Part shown: one piece after another, positions 1 to 5,421 of the stretch | How positions within the stretch are numbered: position 1 is the first letter of the stretch | Layout: every line of letters starts with the position of its first letter | Source: Bacilli bacterium | GTDB taxonomy: Bacteria > Bacillota_I > Bacilli_A > ML615J-28 > CAG-313 | DNA length: 5,440 nt | Direction of reading: 5' to 3' | Assembly (NCBI GenBank): GCA_900770645.1 | Contig: CAAGKY010000050.1 | Span: forward strand, 1 to 5,440 | Made by a program: the position numbers and the translations under genes | The notes under the pieces: model-generated | What the model saw: the letters and a program-made list of their open reading frames with translations, nothing else | What the model was told of the DNA's origin: nothing | Databases searched by the model: none

Positions 1-243
1 ATTAAATTCTTCAGTTATTTCTTCAGCTTCTGTATGTTTATGACAATGACTTAAGCTTAAAACCGTATTAATTACTAATGATACTTCACTATCTTTAAGT
101 TCCTTTTCACTAATAATTTCTACTTGTTTAGTGTTATAGTTGATATGTACTTCTTCGATAAAATCTATTTTTTGTAGATTTTTAGCCAAAATATCAGCAC
201 AATTTGGACAACTTAGCTCTTCTAATTCATATATTTTTTTCAT
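1..243 (-). CDS. Heavy-metal-associated (HMA) domain protein, N-terminal part; probably a Cd/Zn/Co-exporting P-type ATPase
   Basis: Only the first 81 codons are present; the frame is still open at base 1, so the gene continues outside the window. Residues 4-62 look like an HMA ferredoxin-like fold: a beta strand (KIYELEEL), the metal-binding CxxC loop at C12-P-N-C15, a helix, then strands around VHINYN and QVEIIS. It is followed by a metal-ligand-rich linker, HCHKH at 66-70, and an acidic stretch. In CadA/ZntA-type ATPases such a domain precedes the membrane part and binds soft or borderline metal ions before export. The ATG is chosen because AGGAG (252-256) lies 8 nt upstream. It is the only gene on its transcript that can be seen, under a promoter with a palindromic operator. 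The P-type ATPase core is not visible, so a free-standing metal chaperone or another HMA fusion remains possible. Confidence 0.78.
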   Translation of the reverse strand, partial: MKKIYELEELSCPNCADILAKNLQKIDFIEEVHINYNTKQVEIISEKELKDSEVSLVINTVLSLSHCHKHTEAEEITEEFN

Positions 244-266
244 TATGTCATCTCCTAATTATATGC

Positions 267-290
267 ATATATGAGCATTTACTCATATAT
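267..290 (-). promoter_or_regulatory. Perfect palindromic operator, ArsR/SmtB-like
   Basis: ATATATGAG (267-275) and CTCATATAT (282-290) are perfect 9-bp inverted repeats separated by 6 bases. The palindrome starts inside the -10 box and covers the predicted transcription start, where a bound repressor would block RNA polymerase. AT-rich palindromes with TGA...TCA half-sites at metal-resistance promoters are typical of ArsR/SmtB sensors such as CzrA and SmtB. It does not match the CopY box (TACAnnTGTA) or the G/C-rich CsoR type. Assignment to the ArsR family is inference from sequence style plus the downstream HMA gene; no repressor gene is in the window. Confidence 0.65.
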
Positions 291-317
291 TATAACACCA
301 CAATATCATAAAGTCAA
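289..317 (-). promoter_or_regulatory. Sigma-A promoter of the HMA gene
   Basis: Read on the minus strand there is TTGACT (-35, 312-317), a 17-nt spacer and TATAAT (-10, 289-294). Transcription should start near 282, about 40 nt before the ATG at 243. The near-consensus promoter would be strong unless repressed, which fits the overlapping palindrome at 267-290. Confidence 0.8.
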
Positions 318-340
318 TCAATATACTATATTATAAGCAA

Positions 341-370
341 ATAATAAAAAGACCTAGTAAAACTAGGTCT
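341..370 (-). terminator. Intrinsic terminator of the TrpXYZ-like operon
   Basis: AGACCTAGT (350-358) and ACTAGGTCT (362-370) form a 9-bp perfect stem with a 3-base loop. On the minus strand it is followed by TTTTATTATTT. It starts only 6 bases after the ATPase stop codon at 376 and separates that operon from the HMA promoter. Confidence 0.88.
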
Positions 371-375
371 ATTAC

Positions 376-1173
376 TTACGATAATATCATCTTATCTGAA
401 AGTTCAATATCGTCATTAGATTCAAAGTATTTTAATAATTGTTCAATAGTTAAATTTTTCTTTTCTTCACCTTTGATATCTAGAACAATTTTACCATTGT
501 TAAGCATTAATAAACGATTACCATATTTAATCGCATCACGCATATTATGAGTAATCATAATAGTTGTAATTTTATTTTCTATAACAATTTTATCAGTTAA
601 CTCTAATACTTTGCGGGCTGTTTTAGGGTCAAGTGCCGCTGTATGTTCGTCTAATAACAATAATTTAGGTTGTTTTAGGGTTGCCATAATTAAAGTAACA
701 GCTTGACGTTGTCCTCCAGATAACAATCCTACTTTTTGATTTAAACGATTTTCTAATCCTAAATCTAAAGAATGTAATAATTCTTTATATTTAGGTAGTT
801 TTTCTTTTGAAAATCCCCATTTTAAATTAGGTTTTTCTCCACGACGAGATGCAATTTCTAAATTTTCTAAAATTGACATATTTCCACATGTTCCCATTAA
901 TGGGTCTTGGAATACGCGTCCTAAAGAAATTGCTCTTCTTTCTTCAGTTAAGTGAGTTATATCTAAACCATCTAAAACTATTGAACCACCATCAGGAGTA
1001 TAAACACCAGAAATCATATTCACTAAAGTTGATTTACCACTACCATTACCACCAATAACGGTAATAAAATCTCCTTCTTCAACTTTAAGATCAACATGAT
1101 TTAAAGCTATTTTATGATTTTCAACACTTTGTTCTTTGTTAAACACCATTGTTAAGTCTTTAATTTCAAGCAT
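376..1173 (-). CDS. ABC transporter ATP-binding protein of the TrpXYZ-like (COG1101) family
   Basis: A 265-residue cytoplasmic ATPase that would power the importer formed with the two genes upstream. All nucleotide-binding motifs are intact: Walker A GGNGSGKST (41-49), Q-loop at Q89 in VFQDP, signature LSGGQ (151-155), Walker B LLLLDEH (171-177) with catalytic E176, D-loop ALD (180-182) and switch histidine H209 in THNM. The DEHTAALD form, with His where most ABC ATPases have Pro, is as I recall it a mark of the COG1101 ATPases that travel with COG4120 permeases and COG2984 binding proteins. The ATG overlaps the permease stop by one base (TAATG), and a full GGAGGTGA site lies 6 nt upstream, so it should be translated well and in step with the permease. 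The tail after about residue 240 is short and carries no extra domain. Substrate cannot be read from this subunit. Confidence 0.93.
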   Translation of the reverse strand: MLEIKDLTMVFNKEQSVENHKIALNHVDLKVEEGDFITVIGGNGSGKSTLVNMISGVYTPDGGSIVLDGLDITHLTEERRAISLGRVFQDPLMGTCGNMSILENLEIASRRGEKPNLKWGFSKEKLPKYKELLHSLDLGLENRLNQKVGLLSGGQRQAVTLIMATLKQPKLLLLDEHTAALDPKTARKVLELTDKIVIENKITTIMITHNMRDAIKYGNRLLMLNNGKIVLDIKGEEKKNLTIEQLLKYFESNDDIELSDKMILS

Positions 1174-2135
1174 TATGCGTCACCTCCAGTTTTTGTATAT
1201 TTATCATACAATCCTATTTTCTTAGAAACTGCAGGTTTGATTAGTGGAATTGTTAATATTAAAGTAATGATAATCGCAACTACAAGTTTTAAATAGTTAA
1301 CAACTTGTAATTCAACAGCTACTGCTTCTAATAATTGGTAAATGATAGATCCAACTAATACTGAAACTAGTGACATCTTAAAGTCACGTCTACCAAAAAT
1401 TGCTTCACCTATAATGATTGCTGCTAAACCAATAACAATTGTTCCACGTCCCATATCAACTGTTGCGGTTGCGAGGCGTTGAGATAGTAGTGCACCAGAT
1501 AAGGCTACCAAAGCATTACTGATTGCAAGTCCTAAAATAATCATATTTTTAGTGTTAATACCTTGAGCTCTTGCCATTCGTCCATTAATACCTGTAGCAC
1601 GAATAGACATCCCTAAAGTAGTTCCGAAGAAATAATAAATTGAGAAGAATACAATAGCAACAAATATACCTATTATACATAATCTACCAATATATTTCCA
1701 CAACATAAGACTACCAAAAGTTAAATTAGTAGTTAATAAATTTGTAAAATCAGCATAAACTGTATCTTTAATAGTTAAGTTAGCAAGAGTTGCACCAAAT
1801 TCCTTTGATAAACCTAAAACGAATAAGTTAACACTCCAAAGTCCAGTCATAGTAATAATACCAGCTAGAATTGCAGGAATTTTCAATTTAGCATGTAATA
1901 CTCCGGTTAACACACCTACTAATACTCCACCAATTACTGCACAAAGCGTAGCAAGTAGCGGTGGCATACCTTTGAATATCAATAAAGCTGCTAAACATGC
2001 TCCAAAAGGAAATGTCCCTTCGATTCCTAAATCGGCAATATCAAGTACACGGTATGATAAATAAACACCTAGTACTAATAAACCCCAAATTAAACCATTT
2101 TCAAGAGCAGCTTTTAATATATTTATAATATCCAT
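1173..2135 (-). CDS. ABC transporter permease of the TrpXYZ-like (COG4120, BPD_transp_2-like) family
   Basis: A 320-residue integral membrane protein, the usual size for the family, with about eight hydrophobic segments (rough positions 12-30, 43-55, 59-80, 87-108, 150-170, 198-218, 232-247, 256-300). After the early membrane segments comes RVLDIADLGIEG, and around 179-197 there is a cytoplasmic loop RATGINGRMARAQGIN that resembles the ATPase-contacting loop of branched-chain-type permeases (BPD_transp_2). It would form the membrane channel, probably as a homodimer since only one permease gene is present. Its start overlaps the lipoprotein stop by one base (TAATG), and there is no convincing Shine-Dalgarno sequence, so translation is probably coupled to the gene before it. 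The C-terminal tail KYTKTGGDA is encoded over the ribosome binding site of the ATPase gene. Confidence 0.92.
   Translation of the reverse strand: MDIINILKAALENGLIWGLLVLGVYLSYRVLDIADLGIEGTFPFGACLAALLIFKGMPPLLATLCAVIGGVLVGVLTGVLHAKLKIPAILAGIITMTGLWSVNLFVLGLSKEFGATLANLTIKDTVYADFTNLLTTNLTFGSLMLWKYIGRLCIIGIFVAIVFFSIYYFFGTTLGMSIRATGINGRMARAQGINTKNMIILGLAISNALVALSGALLSQRLATATVDMGRGTIVIGLAAIIIGEAIFGRRDFKMSLVSVLVGSIIYQLLEAVAVELQVVNYLKLVVAIIITLILTIPLIKPAVSKKIGLYDKYTKTGGDA
1180..1187 (-). promoter_or_regulatory. Strong ribosome binding site of the ATPase gene
   Basis: GGAGGTGA, complementary to the 3' end of 16S rRNA over its whole length, lies inside the last codons of the permease gene, 6 nt before the ATG at 1173. 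It fixes the start at the TAATG overlap and contrasts with the permease gene, which has no clear site. Confidence 0.85.
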
Positions 2136-3109
2136 TATTCAACAATTGTATCAGCTTTATCTAGTAACGCTTGAGGAATAGTTATATTTGCAGCTGCAGC
2201 AGCTTTTTTATTAATAACAAGTGATAATTCAGCAACTGGTAAACCAGTAATTTCAATATCACCAGCTTTAGTTCCATTTAAAACTTGAGCACCCATTTCA
2301 CCAGTCATAACCCCTAATGCTTTATAATTGATACTGTAAGAGATTAATCCTCCATCACCAATCATGCCTTCTTCACCACAAACAACAATAATACCTGCAT
2401 CATTTGTAATATTTACAACAGTTGCAACAGCTGTTGCGATTACGTTATCAGTTGGTAAATAAATTGCATCACATCCATCACTTACTAAAGCATTAACAGC
2501 ATTAGTAATGTCATTAACAGATGTAATTGTTTGAGTTGATGTACTCATACCAAGTGATGCAGCTTTTTCAGTAGCTAAATCACATTGAACTTGTGAGTTA
2601 ACTTCATTTGAACTATAAATAACACCCATTTTTTTAGCATCAGCTTTGATATCTTTAATTAAAGCAACTTGATCTGCAACTGGGTTCATATCGTTTGTTC
2701 CTGTAATGAAATCACAGTTTGTAAGACCTGCAGCCTCAGGGTCAGTAACCGCAGTAAAGATTAATGGTGTATTTTTACCTTGATTTTCAATTTCAGCTTT
2801 AACAGCTTGTGCAGCTGGAGTTGCGATTGCAAAGATAATATCACAATCATTAACTAATGAAATTGCTGCATTAGTTAAAGTAGATGGATTTGCTTCTGGA
2901 TTTTGGTAAACAATCTTAATGTTTTCTCCGTCTACGAATCCTGCTTTTGCAAGTGCTTCAACAATTCCTTCTTCAGCACTATCTAAAGCTGGGGCAGTAA
3001 CGTATTTTAAAATACCTACTTTTGTTAATGAATCATCACCACATCCTACTAGTGATAATCCAACTAAACATACTACTAACATTAATAATAAATTTTTGAT
3101 GGTTTTCAT
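2135..3109 (-). CDS. ABC transporter substrate-binding lipoprotein of the TrpX-like (COG2984, ABC_sub_bind/PF04392) family
   Basis: A 324-residue extracytoplasmic binding protein. It begins with a lipoprotein signal peptide: positive MKTIKN, a hydrophobic core, and lipobox LVGC with the lipidated cysteine at C23. The mature part has the two-lobe layout and phrases typical of this family, for example IFAIATPAAQAV, PLIFTAVTDPEAAGL, GVIYSSNEVNS, DAIYLPTDNVIA and GMIGDGGLISYSINY. Family members are generally linked to uptake of tryptophan or other amino acids. Here the leader upstream carries six Tyr codons, which points to tyrosine or another aromatic compound. AGGAG (3120-3124) lies 10 nt before the ATG and just after the attenuator terminator, so the gene is expressed only on read-through transcripts. 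The substrate is inferred from regulation, not from binding-site residues. Confidence 0.92.
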   Translation of the reverse strand: MKTIKNLLLMLVVCLVGLSLVGCGDDSLTKVGILKYVTAPALDSAEEGIVEALAKAGFVDGENIKIVYQNPEANPSTLTNAAISLVNDCDIIFAIATPAAQAVKAEIENQGKNTPLIFTAVTDPEAAGLTNCDFITGTNDMNPVADQVALIKDIKADAKKMGVIYSSNEVNSQVQCDLATEKAASLGMSTSTQTITSVNDITNAVNALVSDGCDAIYLPTDNVIATAVATVVNITNDAGIIVVCGEEGMIGDGGLISYSINYKALGVMTGEMGAQVLNGTKAGDIEITGLPVAELSLVINKKAAAAANITIPQALLDKADTIVE

Positions 3110-3129
3110 TTTCTTTCTTCTCCTTTTTC

Positions 3130-3161
3130 AAAAATAAAAGTGTTATTACAAGTAATAACAC
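3130..3161 (-). terminator. Leader terminator (attenuator) before the TrpX-like gene
   Basis: GTGTTATTAC and GTAATAACAC are perfect 10-base arms (3152-3161 and 3140-3149 on the minus strand) with AA-complement TT between them, giving about 9 bp and a 4-base loop. TTTTATTTTTG follows at 3139-3129. It sits inside the transcript of the operon, 20 nt before the start codon of the first structural gene, where a constitutive terminator would make no sense. The first arm can instead pair with upstream leader sequence (3181-3194). Confidence 0.87.
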
Positions 3162-3194
3162 AATAAATCATCTTATTTATTTGGGCTATTACTT
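3150..3194 (-). promoter_or_regulatory. Antiterminator hairpin competing with the leader terminator
   Basis: On the minus strand AAGTAATAGCCCAA (3194-3181) can pair with TTGTGTTATTACTT (3163-3150): 14 positions with one C-U mismatch and one G-U pair. The second segment contains the whole 5' arm of the terminator apart from flanking bases, so the two hairpins exclude each other. The structure is by-eye complementarity, without a folding calculation. Confidence 0.72.
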
Positions 3195-3288
3195 AGTGCA
3201 AATTATTTTGCCTCTATAATAACCACTTCCATAATAGCTTACTAAAAAGCCAAGGGGTCATTAACGAGACACACTTGGAAAGTAATAG
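3186..3288 (-). promoter_or_regulatory. Segment 1:2 pairing between Tyr codons and the antiterminator strand
   Basis: CTATTACTT at 3288-3280, lying in the last Tyr codons and the Phe codon of the leader peptide, is perfectly complementary over 9 bases to AAGTAATAG at 3194-3186. Pairing would remove the antiterminator strand and allow the terminator to form. A ribosome stalled on the Tyr codons would cover segment 1. Because this RNA is rich in TTA/TAT repeats, part of the match could be chance. Confidence 0.6.
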
Positions 3289-3329
3289 TAATAATAATAA
3301 TGTCTGTTTGTTGAATTCATTGTCATCAT
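3261..3329 (-). CDS. Tyrosine-rich leader peptide (22 residues) of a predicted attenuator
   Basis: A short reading frame starting at ATG 3329 with AAGGAG 10 nt upstream and ending in TAA, followed directly by an in-frame TGA. The peptide begins MMTMNSTNR, then has HYYYYYYF at residues 10-17 and ends PSVSR. The Tyr codons (3282-3299) are TAT TAT TAT TAC TAT TAC; both synonymous codons occur, so the run is Tyr at the protein level and not only a DNA triplet repeat. Two more in-frame ATGs (3326 and 3320) could serve as starts, but the first has the best spacing. There is no sign that the peptide works after synthesis. Its expected role is to let the ribosome sense charged tRNA-Tyr, and perhaps tRNA-Phe, as leader peptides of phe, his and trp operons do for their amino acids. 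Confidence 0.82.
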   Translation of the reverse strand: MMTMNSTNRHYYYYYYFPSVSR

Positions 3330-3339
3330 AATAAATTAA

Positions 3340-3345
3340 CTCCTT
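3340..3345 (-). promoter_or_regulatory. Ribosome binding site of the leader peptide
   Basis: AAGGAG lies about 12 nt after the predicted transcription start and 10 nt before the first of three in-frame ATGs. There is no other gene start nearby that it could serve, which is the main reason for believing that the short frame is translated. Confidence 0.8.
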
Positions 3346-3363
3346 AACAAGATTACTACTTAA

Positions 3364-3392
3364 ATTATACTACTACTTTGTTCTAATTTCAA
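3364..3392 (-). promoter_or_regulatory. Sigma-A promoter of the TrpXYZ-like operon
   Basis: On the minus strand TTGAAA (3387-3392), a 17-nt spacer and TATAAT (3364-3369). Transcription should start near 3357, giving an untranslated leader of about 250 nt before the lipoprotein ATG. No clear operator palindrome overlaps it, so control seems to lie in the leader RNA. Confidence 0.82.
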
Positions 3393-3403
3393 TATTTTTG
3401 CTT

Positions 3404-3445
3404 AAAAAAGTTAAAAAGTGTAAATTCAAGAGAATTTACACTTTT
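3404..3445 (-). terminator. Terminator after the GlnQ-type ATPase gene, possibly bidirectional
   Basis: AAAAGTGTAAATTC (3414-3427) and GAATTTACACTTTT (3432-3445) form a perfect 14-bp stem with a 4-base loop, 6 bases after the TAG at 3451. On the minus strand it is followed by more T runs (TTTTTAACTTTTTT down to 3404). The plus-strand side also ends in CTTTTATTTT, so it could stop transcription both ways, though no plus-strand gene needs it. Confidence 0.88.
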
Positions 3446-3450
3446 ATTTT

Positions 3451-4185
3451 CTATAAATATCTCTTTAAGAATTCTCTAACTCTTTGTGTTTTTGGATTAT
3501 TAAATATCTCCTCTGGTGTATCTTCTTCTAATACAATTCCATTATCCATAAAAACAACTTTAGTTGATACTTCTTCTGCGAATTTCATTTCATGAGTTAC
3601 TACAACCATTGTCATACCCTCAGTTGCAAGATCCTTCATAACTTGTAGAACTTCTCCTACCATTTCTGGGTCAAGTGCACTTGTTGGTTCATCAAATAAC
3701 ATAATTTCTGGTTTCATACAAAGTGCTCTCGCAATCGCAACCCGTTGTTTTTGACCACCTGACAATGTTGATACTTTTTTAGAATAATATTCACTTGTAA
3801 TACCTACTTTATTTAATTCTGTTTCAGCTATTTTTTTAGCTTCTTCCTTAGGCATTTTCTTAATCTTTGTTAAAGCTAAAGTACAATTATCTAAAACATT
3901 CTTATTATTAAATAGATTAAATGATTGAAATACCATTCCAATATTTTCTCTTAATTTATTAATATTGGTTTTAATATCTAAAATATCTATACCATTAAAA
4001 TAAATTGCACCACTATCAGCTTCTTCTAACTTATTGATACATCTTAGCATTGTGGATTTACCACTACCACTACTTCCTATTACTGAAACTACTTCTCCAG
4101 GATAAACATCTAAGTTAATATCTTTTAAAACTTCTTTATCTCCGAATGATTTTACTAAATGCTTTATTGAAATAATTGGTTCCAT
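3451..4185 (-). CDS. glnQ: Polar amino-acid ABC transporter ATP-binding protein (GlnQ/HisP type)
   Basis: A 244-residue cytoplasmic ATPase, full length for the GlnQ/HisP/ArtM family. Motifs in order: Walker A GSSGSGKST (37-45), Q-loop at Q87 in VFQSFNLF, signature LSGGQ (141-145) followed by KQRVAIARAL, Walker B IMLFDEP (161-167) with E166, D-loop ALD (170-172), and H198 in VTHEM. The phrases MLRCINKLEEADSG and THEMKFAEEV are typical of polar amino-acid uptake ATPases. It would power uptake together with the permease and binding protein encoded just upstream. The start is set by AGGAGG (4193-4198), 7 nt before the ATG; this site overlaps the permease stop codon. The symbol reflects family only: glutamine, cystine, arginine or another amino acid is possible. 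Confidence 0.92.
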   Translation of the reverse strand: MEPIISIKHLVKSFGDKEVLKDINLDVYPGEVVSVIGSSGSGKSTMLRCINKLEEADSGAIYFNGIDILDIKTNINKLRENIGMVFQSFNLFNNKNVLDNCTLALTKIKKMPKEEAKKIAETELNKVGITSEYYSKKVSTLSGGQKQRVAIARALCMKPEIMLFDEPTSALDPEMVGEVLQVMKDLATEGMTMVVVTHEMKFAEEVSTKVVFMDNGIVLEEDTPEEIFNNPKTQRVREFLKRYL

Positions 4186-4192
4186 ATCTATT

Positions 4193-4198
4193 CCTCCT
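4193..4198 (-). promoter_or_regulatory. Ribosome binding site of the GlnQ-type gene, overlapping the permease stop
   Basis: AGGAGG overlaps the TAG stop codon of the permease gene (4197-4199) by two bases and lies 7 nt before the ATG at 4185. A ribosome finishing the permease is thus placed on the start of the ATPase gene. Confidence 0.85.
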
Positions 4199-5213
4199 AA
4201 TTACTTCCTCTTAGTTCCATTGCTGGAGCATCAAGTTTCTTTTCTAAGAATTCTAATATCTTAGTAGTTGTATATGTTAATATTAAATAGATTAAAGCCC
4301 CAACAAGCATTTGTTCCATGTATCTATAGTTAGTTCCGGCAGACATATTTAAGATATAATACATTTCTGCACAACCGATAACATTTAAAACTGATGTATC
4401 TTTAATGTTAATTACAAATTCATTTCCAATCGCAGCCATTGAGTTTTTAATAGCTTGTGGGAAAATAATTAATAATAAAGATTTAGAATAAGAGAAACCT
4501 AGTGATCTTGCAGCTTCCATTTGTCCAGTATCTACAGATAAAATACCTTCTTTAACTACTTCAGTTAAATATGCTCCTGTATTAATTGAAACAATAAATA
4601 ACCCGGCAACAACTGGTGACCAGTGGAATATACCAACAAAACCATAGAAGATAATCATGGCTTGAACCATCATCGGAGTTCCCCTAAAAACAGTTACGTA
4701 TAATTTTATTATAAAGTTACTTACTTTTTTAATAACTTTTACAACAACTTTATCAGATTTATTAACTTTAATCGTTCTTAGTGTACCAAGTACACAGGCG
4801 ATAAAGAAACCAACTACTGTACCTACTAAAGATATAACTAATGTATTTTTAATCCCTTGATAAAATAAATCAGAGAAATCTGTTACAACTTTAGTATAAG
4901 TATCCGGTAATATTACATCTAATATAAAGAACAATGCTTTAAATAATGTTCCTAGAGATATTAGAATAAACCCGGCAAATATAACAATATTAATTGTACT
5001 AAGTTTTCCTTTTGGTTTACTTAATGAATAATAAACTACTTCGACTACTATTAACACAAATGATACTAGACCAATTATAATTGTTAGATTATTAATAAAC
5101 TTAGTTGGTTCAATATCCCACATATTGAAGGCATATAACTCAATATTTACAATAATTAAACTAGCAAATACAACTGATAATAGTATATTTAATGTTTTTT
5201 TCAACTCACTCAT
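4197..5213 (-). CDS. Polar amino-acid ABC transporter permease (HisM/GlnP type) with an N-terminal membrane extension
   Basis: A 338-residue membrane protein. Residues from about 118 form a standard HisM/GlnP-type permease: LFYQGIKNTLVISLVGTVVG, the FRGTPMMVQAMIIFYG segment, and the EAA loop EAARSLGFSYSKSLLLIIFPQAIKNS (233-258), which docks on the ATPase, then NEFVINIKDTSVL. Such permeases are usually about 215-230 residues. The extra 110 or so N-terminal residues hold three hydrophobic segments (about 8-30, 41-63, 73-100) without a recognisable binding domain. It starts 2 nt after the binding-protein stop and has no clear Shine-Dalgarno site, so coupled translation is likely. AGGAGG for the next gene overlaps its stop. 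Substrate is an amino acid by family; which one cannot be told. Confidence 0.9.
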   Translation of the reverse strand: MSELKKTLNILLSVVFASLIIVNIELYAFNMWDIEPTKFINNLTIIIGLVSFVLIVVEVVYYSLSKPKGKLSTINIVIFAGFILISLGTLFKALFFILDVILPDTYTKVVTDFSDLFYQGIKNTLVISLVGTVVGFFIACVLGTLRTIKVNKSDKVVVKVIKKVSNFIIKLYVTVFRGTPMMVQAMIIFYGFVGIFHWSPVVAGLFIVSINTGAYLTEVVKEGILSVDTGQMEAARSLGFSYSKSLLLIIFPQAIKNSMAAIGNEFVINIKDTSVLNVIGCAEMYYILNMSAGTNYRYMEQMLVGALIYLILTYTTTKILEFLEKKLDAPAMELRGSN

Positions 5214-5215
5214 TT

Positions 5216-5421
5216 TTATTCAGCTGGAGCATTAGCAATGGCTTCTTCCATTAACTGTACTCTAACACTTTCTGTTAAAACATTTTTTAATACTTCATTA
5301 ATTTCTTCAGTTAAATCATATCCTTTACGAACACCGATTGATACTACTTTATCTTCTTTCGCAACATTGAATCCATCTGATAAAACTACATATGATAAAT
5401 TTGAATATTGGCTACAAATAC
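5216..5421 (-). CDS. Amino-acid ABC transporter substrate-binding protein, C-terminal 67 residues only
   Basis: The end of a gene cut off by the contig boundary. The visible part includes SNLSYVVLSDGFNVAKED, then VVSIGVRKGYDLTEEINEVL, which matches the last strand and helix of family-3 (SBP_bac_3-like) amino-acid binding proteins, where a phrase like IGVRKG followed by an E/N-rich helix closes the fold. The tail, ending ANAPAE, is more acidic and alanine-rich than the common form. Its position directly before the permease and ATPase genes supports the assignment. The frame runs on formally to base 5440, but from 5422 it is adapter and does not encode protein. The ligand-binding residues are outside the window. 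Confidence 0.8.

Noticed and set aside
849..1058. Plus-strand open frame of 69 codons
   Set aside because: It lies antisense within the TrpZ-like ATPase gene, and its low-complexity protein (HYHYH tail) shows no domain. No promoter or ribosome binding site supports it.
2919..3137. Plus-strand open frame of 72 codons over the lipoprotein start
   Set aside because: It is antisense to the signal peptide and first part of the lipoprotein, whose minus-strand motifs are unmistakable; its composition is that of a mirrored coding frame.
3282..3299. The Tyr run as a plain TTA/TAT microsatellite
   Set aside because: It contains both TAT and TAC, sits in frame behind a Shine-Dalgarno site and ATG, ends with tandem stops and lies before an attenuator-like terminator. 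The possibility is kept as a refuting alternative in the findings.
3110..3357. T-box or other known riboswitch in the long leader of the TrpXYZ-like operon
   Set aside because: The T-box core (AGGGTGGNACCGCG or a close variant) and the typical stem I elements are not found, and the leader is accounted for by a translated Tyr-codon frame plus alternative hairpins.
3398..3595. Plus-strand open frame of 65 codons across the terminator and the end of the GlnQ-type gene
   Set aside because: It runs through the 14-bp terminator hairpin and then antisense to a conserved ATPase; no ribosome binding site and no domain are seen.
376..5213. Reassignment of TGA to tryptophan, as in some Mollicutes
   Set aside because: Full-length proteins are read with the standard code, Trp occurs as TGG (for example W119 of the ATPase), and all visible gene stops are TAA or TAG. 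The window gives no positive evidence for recoding, although the lack of TGA stops does not exclude it.
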